Origin: Catalimonadaceae bacterium JC749
Lineage (GTDB): Bacteria; Bacteroidota; Bacteroidia; Cytophagales; Cyclobacteriaceae
Assembly: GCA_021730635.1 (NCBI GenBank)
Contig: JAJNNC010000003.1
Span: 496,001-560,000, forward strand
Direction: 5' to 3'
DNA length: 64,000 nt
This document shows positions 1-8,500 of the stretch, one piece after another. How positions within the stretch are numbered: position 1 is the stretch's first letter; every line of letters starts with the position of its first letter. Under the pieces are notes generated by a model, which saw nothing but the letters and a program-made list of their open reading frames with translations, had not been told where the DNA came from and did not search any database. A program made the translations under genes and the position numbers.

Positions 1-375
1 AAAGGAGGTATCCATTTTGGTAAATACCTTGTCGTGGAAAGGCGAATGCCGGATCTGTTCCAGAAAATGCATGCTCAGAGGGTTTTCCATGCAGAACTTT
101 GCCCTGTTGAGCCACTGTACCTTTAACCCCTCCTCAAAAGACATTTCCGGATCAAAGTTTTTTAAGGTAGCCTCCGCCATCTTTTTTCCCTCTTCCATGC
201 AGAGTTGCAGGATAAGATCTTCCCTATCTTTGTAATAGATGTAGATAGTAGCCGGTGAAACGCCTGCTGCTCTTGCCAGCTTTTGCATGCTGAGGCCGTC
301 AAAACCTTCTTTCACAATCATTTTCAAAGCTTTCTGACGGATGGCTTCCTGCTTTTGTAAATCACGGGTTCTCAT
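1..375 (-). CDS. TetR/AcrR-family transcriptional regulator (3' end cut by window edge)
   Basis: The reading frame starts with ATG at 375 (minus) and stays open for 125 codons to base 1, so the C-terminal ligand domain is incomplete. Residues about 10-55 form a typical TetR helix-turn-helix: a helix rich in Leu/Lys, then GLSMQKLARAAGVSPATIY and the YYKDREDL helix that ends TetR DNA-binding domains. Proteins of this type are dimeric repressors of efflux or envelope genes, released by a small ligand. The regulated gene cannot be seen; the gene starts next to an imperfect palindrome at 392-411 that suits autoregulation. The family call is secure; the ligand and target are unknown. Confidence 0.9.
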   Translation of the reverse strand, partial: MRTRDLQKQEAIRQKALKMIVKEGFDGLSMQKLARAAGVSPATIYIYYKDREDLILQLCMEEGKKMAEATLKNFDPEMSFEEGLKVQWLNRAKFCMENPLSMHFLEQIRHSPFHDKVFTKMDTSF

Positions 376-391
376 CTAAGATTATAAATAT

Positions 392-411
392 AAATGAATG
401 TTCGTTTATTT
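392..411. promoter_or_regulatory. Imperfect palindrome upstream of the TetR gene, candidate autoregulatory operator
   Basis: The 20 bases from 392 to 411 read AAATGAATGT / TCGTTTATTT; 7 of 10 positions are complementary between the two arms. It lies 17 bases upstream of the TetR start codon in the divergent gap, where TetR repressors usually bind their own promoter. The site is inferred from position and symmetry only. Confidence 0.35.
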
Positions 412-485
412 ATGAAGAATGTTTCATGGTTTAGGAAATTTATTTCAATAGTCTCAGCCAGCCTGCTGTCAGTGCTTCAAAGGGT

Positions 486-1265
486 TCAGGGCGTTGTTAG
501 AGTGTTCACCTTATTGCTGGTCTGTTTCTTCTCCAAACCCACCGGCTGGGTTAACAATTGTCGCAAAGAAAAAAAATGCAGGGCATAGGCCACAGGAACC
601 AAGATACCAGGAAGAAAAACAATAGGGAAAGAGGCTACAATCGTATTGGCCGGCTCGTTCATAAACACCCGAAAAGGGGTGGGCATAGATAAAATAGCCA
701 CAGAAACGATATTAATTAGTAAACCCAAACCAATGACATTGAACACCAAGCCTATCACGGTACGATATCGCGTCAACTTCATCATCCCCAAACCAGCCAT
801 GGGTGCCAGCAGCCCGGTCAGGATATCCAGATTTCTTCCCTCAAAGGTCATCTGCACGGGCAACAGATTATCCAGAAACAGCCACCACAACAGAATCTCT
901 ACGAAAATCCGGAAGCTTTGCAGGAAGACCAGCCAGTGCGGAGGGACAAACCGTATCAGTTGTGTAAAGCCCTTAGAAAAAGTGATCCAGACCACAACGA
1001 CCAAGGGTATCACCAGTACGAGTAGCATACGAGGAGGAAAGACAGAGAAATCCCGTAAAAAGCCTGAAACGGACAGCCCTGTGAGCATACCTATCCAGAT
1101 CAAAATACCTGCCACAAAGCGAGTCATTATTCGTTTTCTCCGGATGGGTTCTACCCCTGTCAACACCAGTGCCTTTCTCAATCCCAGGTAGATAAAAAAC
1201 AGGCACAGGCCTGATAATACCACAAAGGATAGCTGTGTCAGTAAGTAATAACTTGTATTTTCCAT
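486..1265 (-). CDS. Multi-pass membrane protein of unknown function
   Basis: The 259-residue product has about seven hydrophobic segments: near residues 8-28, 45-68, 77-95, 108-130, 145-160, 168-192 and 208-230. No catalytic motif was recognised. The N-terminus has no cleavable signal; the C-terminal tail after residue 235 is polar and probably cytoplasmic. The gene lies 56 bases downstream of an AraC regulator on the same strand, but a TATCTTTG -7 box plus an inverted repeat sit in that gap, so it may have its own regulated promoter. A transporter or sensor role is possible but not shown. Confidence 0.75.
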   Translation of the reverse strand: MENTSYYLLTQLSFVVLSGLCLFFIYLGLRKALVLTGVEPIRRKRIMTRFVAGILIWIGMLTGLSVSGFLRDFSVFPPRMLLVLVIPLVVVVWITFSKGFTQLIRFVPPHWLVFLQSFRIFVEILLWWLFLDNLLPVQMTFEGRNLDILTGLLAPMAGLGMMKLTRYRTVIGLVFNVIGLGLLINIVSVAILSMPTPFRVFMNEPANTIVASFPIVFLPGILVPVAYALHFFSLRQLLTQPVGLEKKQTSNKVNTLTTP

Positions 1266-1278
1266 CGTCTTTTTTTTA

Positions 1279-1306
1279 CAAAGATATGCACAGCAGTGCT
1301 ACTGCT
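1279..1306 (-). promoter_or_regulatory. Promoter -7 box with adjacent inverted repeat, upstream of the membrane protein
   Basis: On the minus strand 1286-1279 reads TATCTTTG, matching the Bacteroidota -7 consensus TAnnTTTG, 13 bases before the ATG at 1265. No good -33 TTTG is present; instead the perfect inverted repeat AGCAGT-gct-ACTGCT fills 1292-1306. A weak -33 with a palindrome in its place suggests regulation by a bound protein, perhaps the AraC regulator encoded just upstream. Regulation is inference. Confidence 0.45.
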
Positions 1307-1321
1307 TGATAACCAAAATTG

Positions 1322-2269
1322 CTAATTTGCCTGCAACCTGAGCGCTGTAGGATACTGTCCGTAGTGCTGGTAAAAGAGCCGGCTCAGAGAGCTGCCATTT
1401 TCCAGGCCTACAGCGGTGGCTATTTCCGAAATACTTTTTTCTGTGGTCAACAGTAAATGATAGGCTTTTTCTATCCGTATCTTTTTAAGATACTGATAGG
1501 GCGACATATGATAGGCTTCTTTAAAAACCCTGATCAGATGAAATTTTGACAAACAGGCTGCCTCCGCCAGTGTATCCAGGGTTACAGGTTGCTGATAGGC
1601 TTCATGCATCAGGTCGACAGCAGTAGCCAGGCGTGAGGCAATCTCCTGCCGGGTGGCATATTTAAGGGCCGACAAGCGGGCTATCCTGGTTTTTTCGTGC
1701 GCTCCAAAAGGCAGAAGGTAAGCAAAAAGCGCAAAAAGCTTTTCCTGTGTCGCCAGATCCTCTACCCTGTTGAGCTTGAGCTGCGAAAACAGGTCAGCCA
1801 CCAGTCCGTTCAGGTGTTGATCCTTATAAAAGGAATGGAAGGGCACATAAAGCCCTCCGGACTTTATCTCAAAAGGATTGTCCAGCAAAGACTCCGATGT
1901 TTGGGTAAGTGTGGTCAATGCCTGCGCATAGAATTGCTGCCCAAAATGCAGGTTGAGGGTTTCAGTAGGCGTTGTCTCCTGTATGAATAAACTATAGCGG
2001 TCGCCCTCATTGGAAATAACCAGAGCGCTGTCGCTTATTTTAACAGCTTTTCTGCCTACCTGCACGATACTGCTTCCCGATACATTCATAAAAACAGAAA
2101 AGGGTCCCAAAATGTCATCTCTTTCAGCCAGGCGGGTCTTCACATTGAGCAATACGGTAGGCCAGCCTTCCTGAGACAAGGGCTGTCCGCTCCAGGCTTT
2201 CTTTTCCAGAAAACGCTGTTGTATCTGCCTTTTCAGCCAATGAATATCCGGAAAATCGTTTAGTATCAT
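1322..2269 (-). CDS. AraC-family transcriptional regulator
   Basis: This 315-residue protein has an N-terminal sensing region (about 1-200, no clear family motif) and a C-terminal AraC/XylS double helix-turn-helix (about 218-312). Recognisable pieces are LDTLAEAACLSKFHLIRVFKEA for the first HTH with the MSPYQYLKKIRIEKA linker, and ISEIATAVGLENGSSLSRLF for the second. Such proteins usually activate a nearby promoter. The next gene on the strand is the membrane protein at 486-1265, with an inverted repeat between them, making that gene a likely target. The inducer is unknown. The start codon gives a full-length family member. Confidence 0.92.
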   Translation of the reverse strand: MILNDFPDIHWLKRQIQQRFLEKKAWSGQPLSQEGWPTVLLNVKTRLAERDDILGPFSVFMNVSGSSIVQVGRKAVKISDSALVISNEGDRYSLFIQETTPTETLNLHFGQQFYAQALTTLTQTSESLLDNPFEIKSGGLYVPFHSFYKDQHLNGLVADLFSQLKLNRVEDLATQEKLFALFAYLLPFGAHEKTRIARLSALKYATRQEIASRLATAVDLMHEAYQQPVTLDTLAEAACLSKFHLIRVFKEAYHMSPYQYLKKIRIEKAYHLLLTTEKSISEIATAVGLENGSSLSRLFYQHYGQYPTALRLQAN

Positions 2270-2305
2270 ATTGAATAAATATACTACATTTCTTCCACAG
2301 CAAAC

Positions 2306-2313
2306 TATATTTG
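2306..2313 (+). promoter_or_regulatory. Candidate -7 box TATATTTG for the 2505 operon
   Basis: TATATTTG fits TAnnTTTG exactly and lies about 190 bases upstream of the first gene of the exported-protein operon. The -33 region is not clear, and a closer start cannot be excluded, so this is a weak call. The rest of 2270-2504 is AT-rich and shows nothing else recognisable. Confidence 0.3.
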
Positions 2314-2504
2314 CAGTTTGAATGAAAGAAAATATTAAGAGGTGATGATAGAAAAAACTTCAAATTTTATTTATATTGGAAGTTCGTTTTTACCTTGCTT
2401 TCAAAGATACTTATAGAAAAAGTTCTTTTTAACACCATAAAATAAGAGGCTTATGAAAGTGTATTGGGTAATGCTGACTAGATTTTTTAAGCTGATATAC
2501 TGAT

Positions 2505-3581
2505 ATGAAATACAATTATTTTTTATACTTTTTATATGCTGCTTTTCTATTTTGCCCATTAATAACAGAGGCCCAGCTTTCTCATGACATAATTTATCTG
2601 AAAAACCAGCAAGCTGTTAAGGGTACCATCACACATACGGATCACACCAAGGTTACTTACCGGAAAACAGAAAATCCGGAGGGCACCCTTAATGAATTAC
2701 CCATGCAGGAGGTGCTGTTGCTATTCAAAAGAAATGGCGAGTTCATGGTGCCAACCCTTAACATCCAACATTGGGTAGCAGGGGCTGACCCTGCAGTACA
2801 TCAGATCATTACCCATCAGCCTCAGGTTCTCCGGGCGCAACGTGTGGATATCAGTGAAGCTACAGTCAACTATCAGAATGCCATTGATTATCAAAGCAAC
2901 CAATTGGATAAACGGGAAGTCTGCCTCATTCTGTATCAGGATGGGACGCATCAAATGTTTGCTCCTGTGGCTGAAGTGGTGGCGGCCCTTCAAAAAGTGA
3001 TACCCGTTCTTGACAAGCAATATAACATGGGTGAAGGACACTTTGTAAAAGATAATCCGGCATCCTATATGGATCTGACTGAGGAAGAAATAAGTTTTTT
3101 CAGAGAAAAAGCCCTGCAAAAAGCCAGGGATCTGGGCAGGTATCTCAACCTGATTTCAAATAGAAACGAAACAGAGGAACAAAAGCGGTATGCCATCAAA
3201 GCAGCACTCAACCTGTTTGCCTATGATTCTTCCCAGGTAGAAGTATCCTCCGTTCACCGGAAAATAAAGCAGCGTTTTTTCATCCGTGAATATCTGGAAC
3301 GGTTACGGTTTCTTCCCTATGATAAGGTAGAACTCGTATGGATTAAAGCGCAAATGGTAAGCCGCTTCCGCAAAGGTGCAGACGGCAAATATTATGGCAT
3401 CATTACCGCACAGCAGTTGTTCCGGGGCTTCCTGGAAAACAAGATTGCCTATCAGGACGTCACGGAAAAGAATATAGAAATAGTACTGGACCAGTATACA
3501 GTATTTGATGAGGGGATAAAAAAACAGCGATGGGATGTTTTTTTATCTGATATCAGTGTACAGCAAACCCGGGTAAAATAA
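2505..3581 (+). CDS. Exported protein with N-terminal 'IYLKN' domain and C-terminal NTF2-like segment, function unknown
   Basis: The 358-residue product starts with a clear signal peptide (hydrophobic to about residue 21, cleavage near TEA-Q). Residues 28-75 contain DIIYLKNQQAVKGTITHTD, a small beta domain common in exported Bacteroidota proteins. The last 90 residues (IKQRFFIREYLERLRFLPYD through VEIVLDQY-like text) resemble a segment that recurs in exported proteins of the phylum and has a likely NTF2-like fold. It heads a tight run with the next two genes (2-base and 9-base gaps), all exported, so the three products probably act together in the envelope. No enzymatic motif is visible. Confidence 0.7.
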   Translation: MKYNYFLYFLYAAFLFCPLITEAQLSHDIIYLKNQQAVKGTITHTDHTKVTYRKTENPEGTLNELPMQEVLLLFKRNGEFMVPTLNIQHWVAGADPAVHQIITHQPQVLRAQRVDISEATVNYQNAIDYQSNQLDKREVCLILYQDGTHQMFAPVAEVVAALQKVIPVLDKQYNMGEGHFVKDNPASYMDLTEEEISFFREKALQKARDLGRYLNLISNRNETEEQKRYAIKAALNLFAYDSSQVEVSSVHRKIKQRFFIREYLERLRFLPYDKVELVWIKAQMVSRFRKGADGKYYGIITAQQLFRGFLENKIAYQDVTEKNIEIVLDQYTVFDEGIKKQRWDVFLSDISVQQTRVK

Positions 3582-3583
3582 AA

Positions 3584-4426
3584 ATGAAAATACTCTTCTT
3601 TTTGCTGAGTATGATTGGATTGGTTTATTCAGGGCACTCTCAGGGTATCACCTACCCCTACGAGGAGAACTTTGAATGGCAAGTGAAGCAAATTGATGAA
3701 TTTATTGACAGGTTCAACAACACAGATTATACCCCTATCCGACAGTTCCTGAAAGAACAATACCACCTGTCGGAAGTTAAACGCTCAGACCTGGTTAAAA
3801 CGCTGTTCAATATGACAAAAACCTGGGACAGGCAACAGGTAATGCAATTTCTTCAGGATGTAACCAAGACAAAAAATCCACCTTATCTTGATTTTTACGA
3901 TCAGGATTGGTACGCTGCTTTACATTGCAGTGGTAGTTTACAAGGGCAGCCTGTGCAGTTTGTACTGGTACTCTCTATCTGGGTGAACCAAAGAAGTCAA
4001 ACATCCAAATGGATTATTAACAGCATTTCTGCCAACTTTTTACCAGCGCAAGATTCTTTTGCCCTATCCCTGTCTTTGCAAAAGGATGTTCCAAATGCCC
4101 GGACGCTGAACCCTGCCAGTTTCGGCACTAATTTTATGGCCCTGGCAGAAGCCCTGGCCGATACGGCAAACTTCCAGAATTATATTGACTATCCGAAAAC
4201 AGACGATTCTCTGCTTGTTTTTCTTGATCTGCTCTACCGCCAACAGCTGGTTTTTCAACAGGTAAACCAAATCACTTATCATTTCCTTCAGGTACCGGGA
4301 TGGGCTTTCCAGGTAGAGGATTTTACCCGCCAGACACATAACTCCGGCTGGTTGATCAATCAGCTGGTTCAGCTTACTGAAGAAGAAAAAGAAGTTTACC
4401 GGAAAAAAAAGTTATACTTAGACTAA
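3584..4426 (+). CDS. Exported protein of unknown function, second gene of the 2505 operon
   Basis: The product has 280 residues with a short signal peptide (MKILFFLLSMIGLVYSGHSQ). Start ATG lies two bases after the preceding stop, so translation is almost certainly coupled. The mature part alternates charged helices and aromatic-rich strands; the middle (about residues 85-160, with DFYDQDWYAALHCSG) may form a compact beta-rich domain. No family was recognised. The end is lysine-rich (EEEKEVYRKKKLYLD). The tight spacing to both neighbours argues for one complex or pathway at the cell surface. Confidence 0.65.
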   Translation: MKILFFLLSMIGLVYSGHSQGITYPYEENFEWQVKQIDEFIDRFNNTDYTPIRQFLKEQYHLSEVKRSDLVKTLFNMTKTWDRQQVMQFLQDVTKTKNPPYLDFYDQDWYAALHCSGSLQGQPVQFVLVLSIWVNQRSQTSKWIINSISANFLPAQDSFALSLSLQKDVPNARTLNPASFGTNFMALAEALADTANFQNYIDYPKTDDSLLVFLDLLYRQQLVFQQVNQITYHFLQVPGWAFQVEDFTRQTHNSGWLINQLVQLTEEEKEVYRKKKLYLD

Positions 4427-4435
4427 CATGCAGCT

Positions 4436-5473
4436 ATGATATCACGCAACCTATCCCTTTTAGGATGTGCACTGATGTTACTCACAGGCATCAGTTCTTC
4501 CGCTCAGGTAAACCGCCTCACCGATGATGATATTGTGGCTATCAAAACAGCAGCTGAAGATGATTTTTCAGCTTACCAGAAAATCATGAATACCCTGACA
4601 GATGCCAAGACCCTTAGCATTTACCTGGACTCCATAATAGCTAGCAGCCGACAAATTTTTACAGAAAATGCGAAAATAGAAGTTGATTATGATTCAGCAT
4701 ACCTGCCCCCCCAACTGCCCTATGAAGTCAGCGTAGAGAAGTATCTGGGTGATTTTTACGTCTATCATCAGAAAGAACAGGGTACCGCCCAGATCTACTA
4801 TACCAACCGTCGTATTTCAGATATGCAATGGGATACACAAGAAAAGATTTTTTATCTGACGCTAAGCTATACCAGTGTGTATGAGGGGCTTCCACCCCAG
4901 GAAAGAGTAGCCACCTTCAGGGCCGATAAAATAGATGAACAGTGGGAAGCCAAAATAACCTATATAAAATTTAAAAATTCACCCCAAAGACCCGAAGAGG
5001 AACAACAGACAGTTTCTTCAACGCAACAATCAAGGGAGGCACAAATCTCACTGAATGAATTAGCACAGGGAGGTAAAAAAGGCAAACAGTATCTCATCAG
5101 CTGGGCATTGCCCGAAGATCATCCGGTGTCTGTACTACTACTGCCACAGGAAGGATCGCCACAATCTATTGTTACCTCCCATCGGGCCGACCGCCTCAAC
5201 TGGACTATTGACCAGGATGTAAAGCCTGGAAAATACCAGCTGAAAGTACTGGATGAAAATAAGATGACCTCGGTGACCAGCCCGCCCTTCAGGATCAGCA
5301 GCCAGTTCCCGTTGGGGTTGAAGCTGGCAGTGGGTGTTGGTGCAGGCTTTTATCTTGTACAAACCATAAGAAATGACTGGAATTTTGCCTGGCCCTTTGC
5401 CAAATCAAAGGAAACCGAACCAATAATACCGGAAGAACCAGATTTGCCGGATCCTCCAGCTGTACCTGAATGA
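4436..5473 (+). CDS. Exported protein with C-terminal membrane anchor and Pro/Glu tail, third gene of the 2505 operon
   Basis: The 345-residue product begins with a signal peptide ending near SSA-Q. Residues about 75-185 form a beta-rich domain (VEKYLGDFYVYHQKEQGTA, then strands ending KITYIKF), followed by a second beta domain (about 200-285) with GKYQLKVLDENKM, typical of a fibronectin/Ig-like strand order. A hydrophobic stretch near 290-312 (LGLKLAVGVGAGFYLV) can span the inner membrane, and the tail is rich in Pro, Glu and Asp. It sits between the first two operon genes and the giant FG-GAP protein, so it may be an anchor or periplasmic partner. Function is not recognised. Confidence 0.65.
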   Translation: MISRNLSLLGCALMLLTGISSSAQVNRLTDDDIVAIKTAAEDDFSAYQKIMNTLTDAKTLSIYLDSIIASSRQIFTENAKIEVDYDSAYLPPQLPYEVSVEKYLGDFYVYHQKEQGTAQIYYTNRRISDMQWDTQEKIFYLTLSYTSVYEGLPPQERVATFRADKIDEQWEAKITYIKFKNSPQRPEEEQQTVSSTQQSREAQISLNELAQGGKKGKQYLISWALPEDHPVSVLLLPQEGSPQSIVTSHRADRLNWTIDQDVKPGKYQLKVLDENKMTSVTSPPFRISSQFPLGLKLAVGVGAGFYLVQTIRNDWNFAWPFAKSKETEPIIPEEPDLPDPPAVPE

Positions 5474-5516
5474 ACTTTATGGCAAACTTGATGTACTACA
5501 CGAAAGATGCAAAACA

Positions 5517-8500
5517 ATGACACTTTTTTTACCTAACTTCATGAAGCGTTTTTTATTGCTTCCCCCCTATACCCTACTGATAAAGAGTGCAGTGGTTTTC
5601 AGTTGTTTGTCAATGGTATGCGGACAACCGGCACCACACTCAGGAGCTCCCCTGTCTGGAAAACATAAAGCGGCAGGACAAACTCCGGCTGCTTTGGCTG
5701 AGATTAATTTCACTGTGGAAAACATTGCCGATCAAGGAAGCCATATGGATGTGGCTGACATAGACCAAGATGGTAACCCGGATGTGGTAGTCACCTACGA
5801 GCAGGATGGAGAACTGGCCTGGTACCAAAATGATGGCAATGGCAAATTTAAGAAAAACAGTCTGAAAGAAGTAGCAGCTCCTGCCCGTATTGTCCGGGTA
5901 GCCGATATCAACGGAGATGCTTTTCCGGATATTCTGGCCGGTCGGGATGTCCTTGTTTGTTATTTTGGAGATGCCTCGGAAACTTTTAGCAACTACACTA
6001 TCCTGTCTGATGAGGTTGACAATCTCTTCGATATTCAGACCGGAGACTTAGACAATGATGGCGATCAGGATATTCTGGTAGGGTCTCAGACAGCCGGGCA
6101 ACTTATTTGGTATCTCAATAATGGACAAGGCAGTTTTACAAAGAAAATACTCACCGTCGGTAATCCTTATGGTATTATTTCCCTGAGCACGTCCGATATC
6201 AATGGAGATCAACTGCCTGATATTATCGCGGCCTACCGTGAGGTGGATAATCCGGACGGAAGTTCGGCAAACAGCAAAAAAAGGGGTAAAGACAAAGATA
6301 AAGAGAAGAAGGAAGATGACGATGATGACGACGAAGATGATGAGGATGACGAGGATGAAGAAGACGACGATGACGATGAAGAGGAGGACGAGGATGATGA
6401 GGAGGACGAGGATGAAGATAAGGAGGATGACGATGACAAGGAGGATAAAGAGGATAAGGAAGATAAAGAGGAAGATGACAATGGTGAGGATGAAAATGAG
6501 GAAGATGAGGGTGAGGATAATGAGAATGACGAAGAAGAGGAAAACAACAATGAAGACAACGAGGAGGATGAAGAGGAGGATAATGACAATGAAGAGGAAG
6601 AAGACACAGATGAAGAGCAGAATGAAGAAGATAATGACAATGACGAGGAGGAAGAAAATACTAACAATGAAGAAGAGGAGGAAGATACAGAAGAAGAGCA
6701 GAACGAAGAAGATAATGACAATGGTGAAGATAGCGATGATGACACAGAAGAAGAGCAAAATGAAGAGGAAGGTAATGAGAACAATGAGGAAGAAGAGGAG
6801 AATAACAACAATGAAGACAATGAGGAAGACCCCGATGAAGAAGGTCAGAATGAGCCTGTAATTGCCAGAAAAATAGTATACTTTCTCAACCTGGGGGGAG
6901 GCAACTTTTCTAATGAAATACTACTGACCGATGCCCTTCAGCATCCGGAATCGGTGTTCGCCGCAGACCTGGATGGAGATGGCTATACAGATATTCTTTC
7001 AGCCTCCACCGACGACAGTCGGGTAGCCTGGTACAGAAACTTATCAGGTGAAAGTTCAGGAAATTTGTTTGGCAATATGATTACTATTTCTACCAACTTA
7101 TCAGGCGTTAAGGAAGCCATAGCCCTGGACGTAGACGGAGATGGTGATCTGGATGTGGTAACCGGCACTTACAAGAATAAAAATAAAAGAACAGTATGGT
7201 TTGAAAATACAGGAGATGGATCTTTTAATTCGACTGAAAACATTATCACTGCCGAACACTTGCGGTGGCTTGCGTCCACAGACATAGAAGGTGACGGCGA
7301 TCAGGATGTGATAGCAGCCAATCCCTATAATCCCCGGAAAATATATTTGTACAAGAACCAGGCACCGCCTCCCCCTCCCCCTCTTTTTAACGATTTCTCT
7401 CCCAAAATCACGGAAAAAGATAGTATCGTCGTTATTGAAGGAGCTTACTTTGGGGATGAAAGACAAGTAAAGGTGAATGTTGGAGAAGTGGCTGCCGAAG
7501 TGCTGGACGTGAATGCCGAAGGGACGCAACTCAGTATCCGGGTACCCGATTTGTATCCAGGCAATTATCCCATTCAGATCACAGCCAGAGGAAAATCGGT
7601 AAGTCATACAGAAGAATTATCCGTGCAGCCTCTGATGCTCTCTCTGACCCCTGCCTCAGGCCTGGCAGGTAGCGAGTTGATCATCACCGGGGACAATTTC
7701 CGTTCTGATGCCGGCGACATCCAGGTAAAACTGGGAAATAGTGTCATGACAGAAGGTTTTTCTGTTAATGAGGCAGGCACCGAAATCATGACACAGATAC
7801 CCACCCCATTGGAACCGGGAACCTACCAGGTTCAGACTGTCGTAAACGGAATAGCTTCAGCCAGTCTGCCCTATCAGGTGACGGACTCTACTACCACACC
7901 TGTGGATAGTACGCCTCCTGAGTTTATCAGCAACAATTTTAGTGAAGCCAATCTGGATAGTACCAGTACAGTGCTTTCCCTGTCAGTAAAAATTCGGGAG
8001 GACGCCTCTTTGATCCAGGAAGTGAGAATACATTATAGCGGCATTACCGAAGACGTCCAGAAAAATACGAAAGTGCTCTATCCAAACACCGATAATTATG
8101 ATGTTTCTATTGATATTCCGGTAACCGAAGCCGACGAAATGGGACTCAAATGTCAGTTTGTTGCTGTCAATTCATTAGGGTTGTCTGATACACTCGGGCA
8201 TTTCACCTATCGCGCTTATCAATTCAAAAATAACCTTTTGTATGATGGGCAGAAAGAAAAGCCGGAGCAGAGTGACTATCGTATCATCGCCCTTCCTTTC
8301 CGGACGGCTGTAGTCACCGAAACCTGGCAGGGCGATTCTATCCAGACCTACACCAAAAAAGACTGGCGCTTGTTCCGGTATAAAAATGGTGAATATGAGG
8401 AATACCTGTCGCAAGGCTTCACCAGTTTTTCTCCCGGAAAAGGCTATATGTTTATCCAAAAAAACTTCTCTTTTGATGTACAAGGGCAGGTAGCCAGTTT

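Noticed and set aside
6048-6820. Long open frames on the minus strand (Ser-rich or Leu/Ile-rich) and in a second plus frame (Lys/Met/Arg-rich)
   Set aside because: They are by-products of the near-pure gat/gac/gaa/gag acidic tract of the real gene; no signal, motif or start context supports them.
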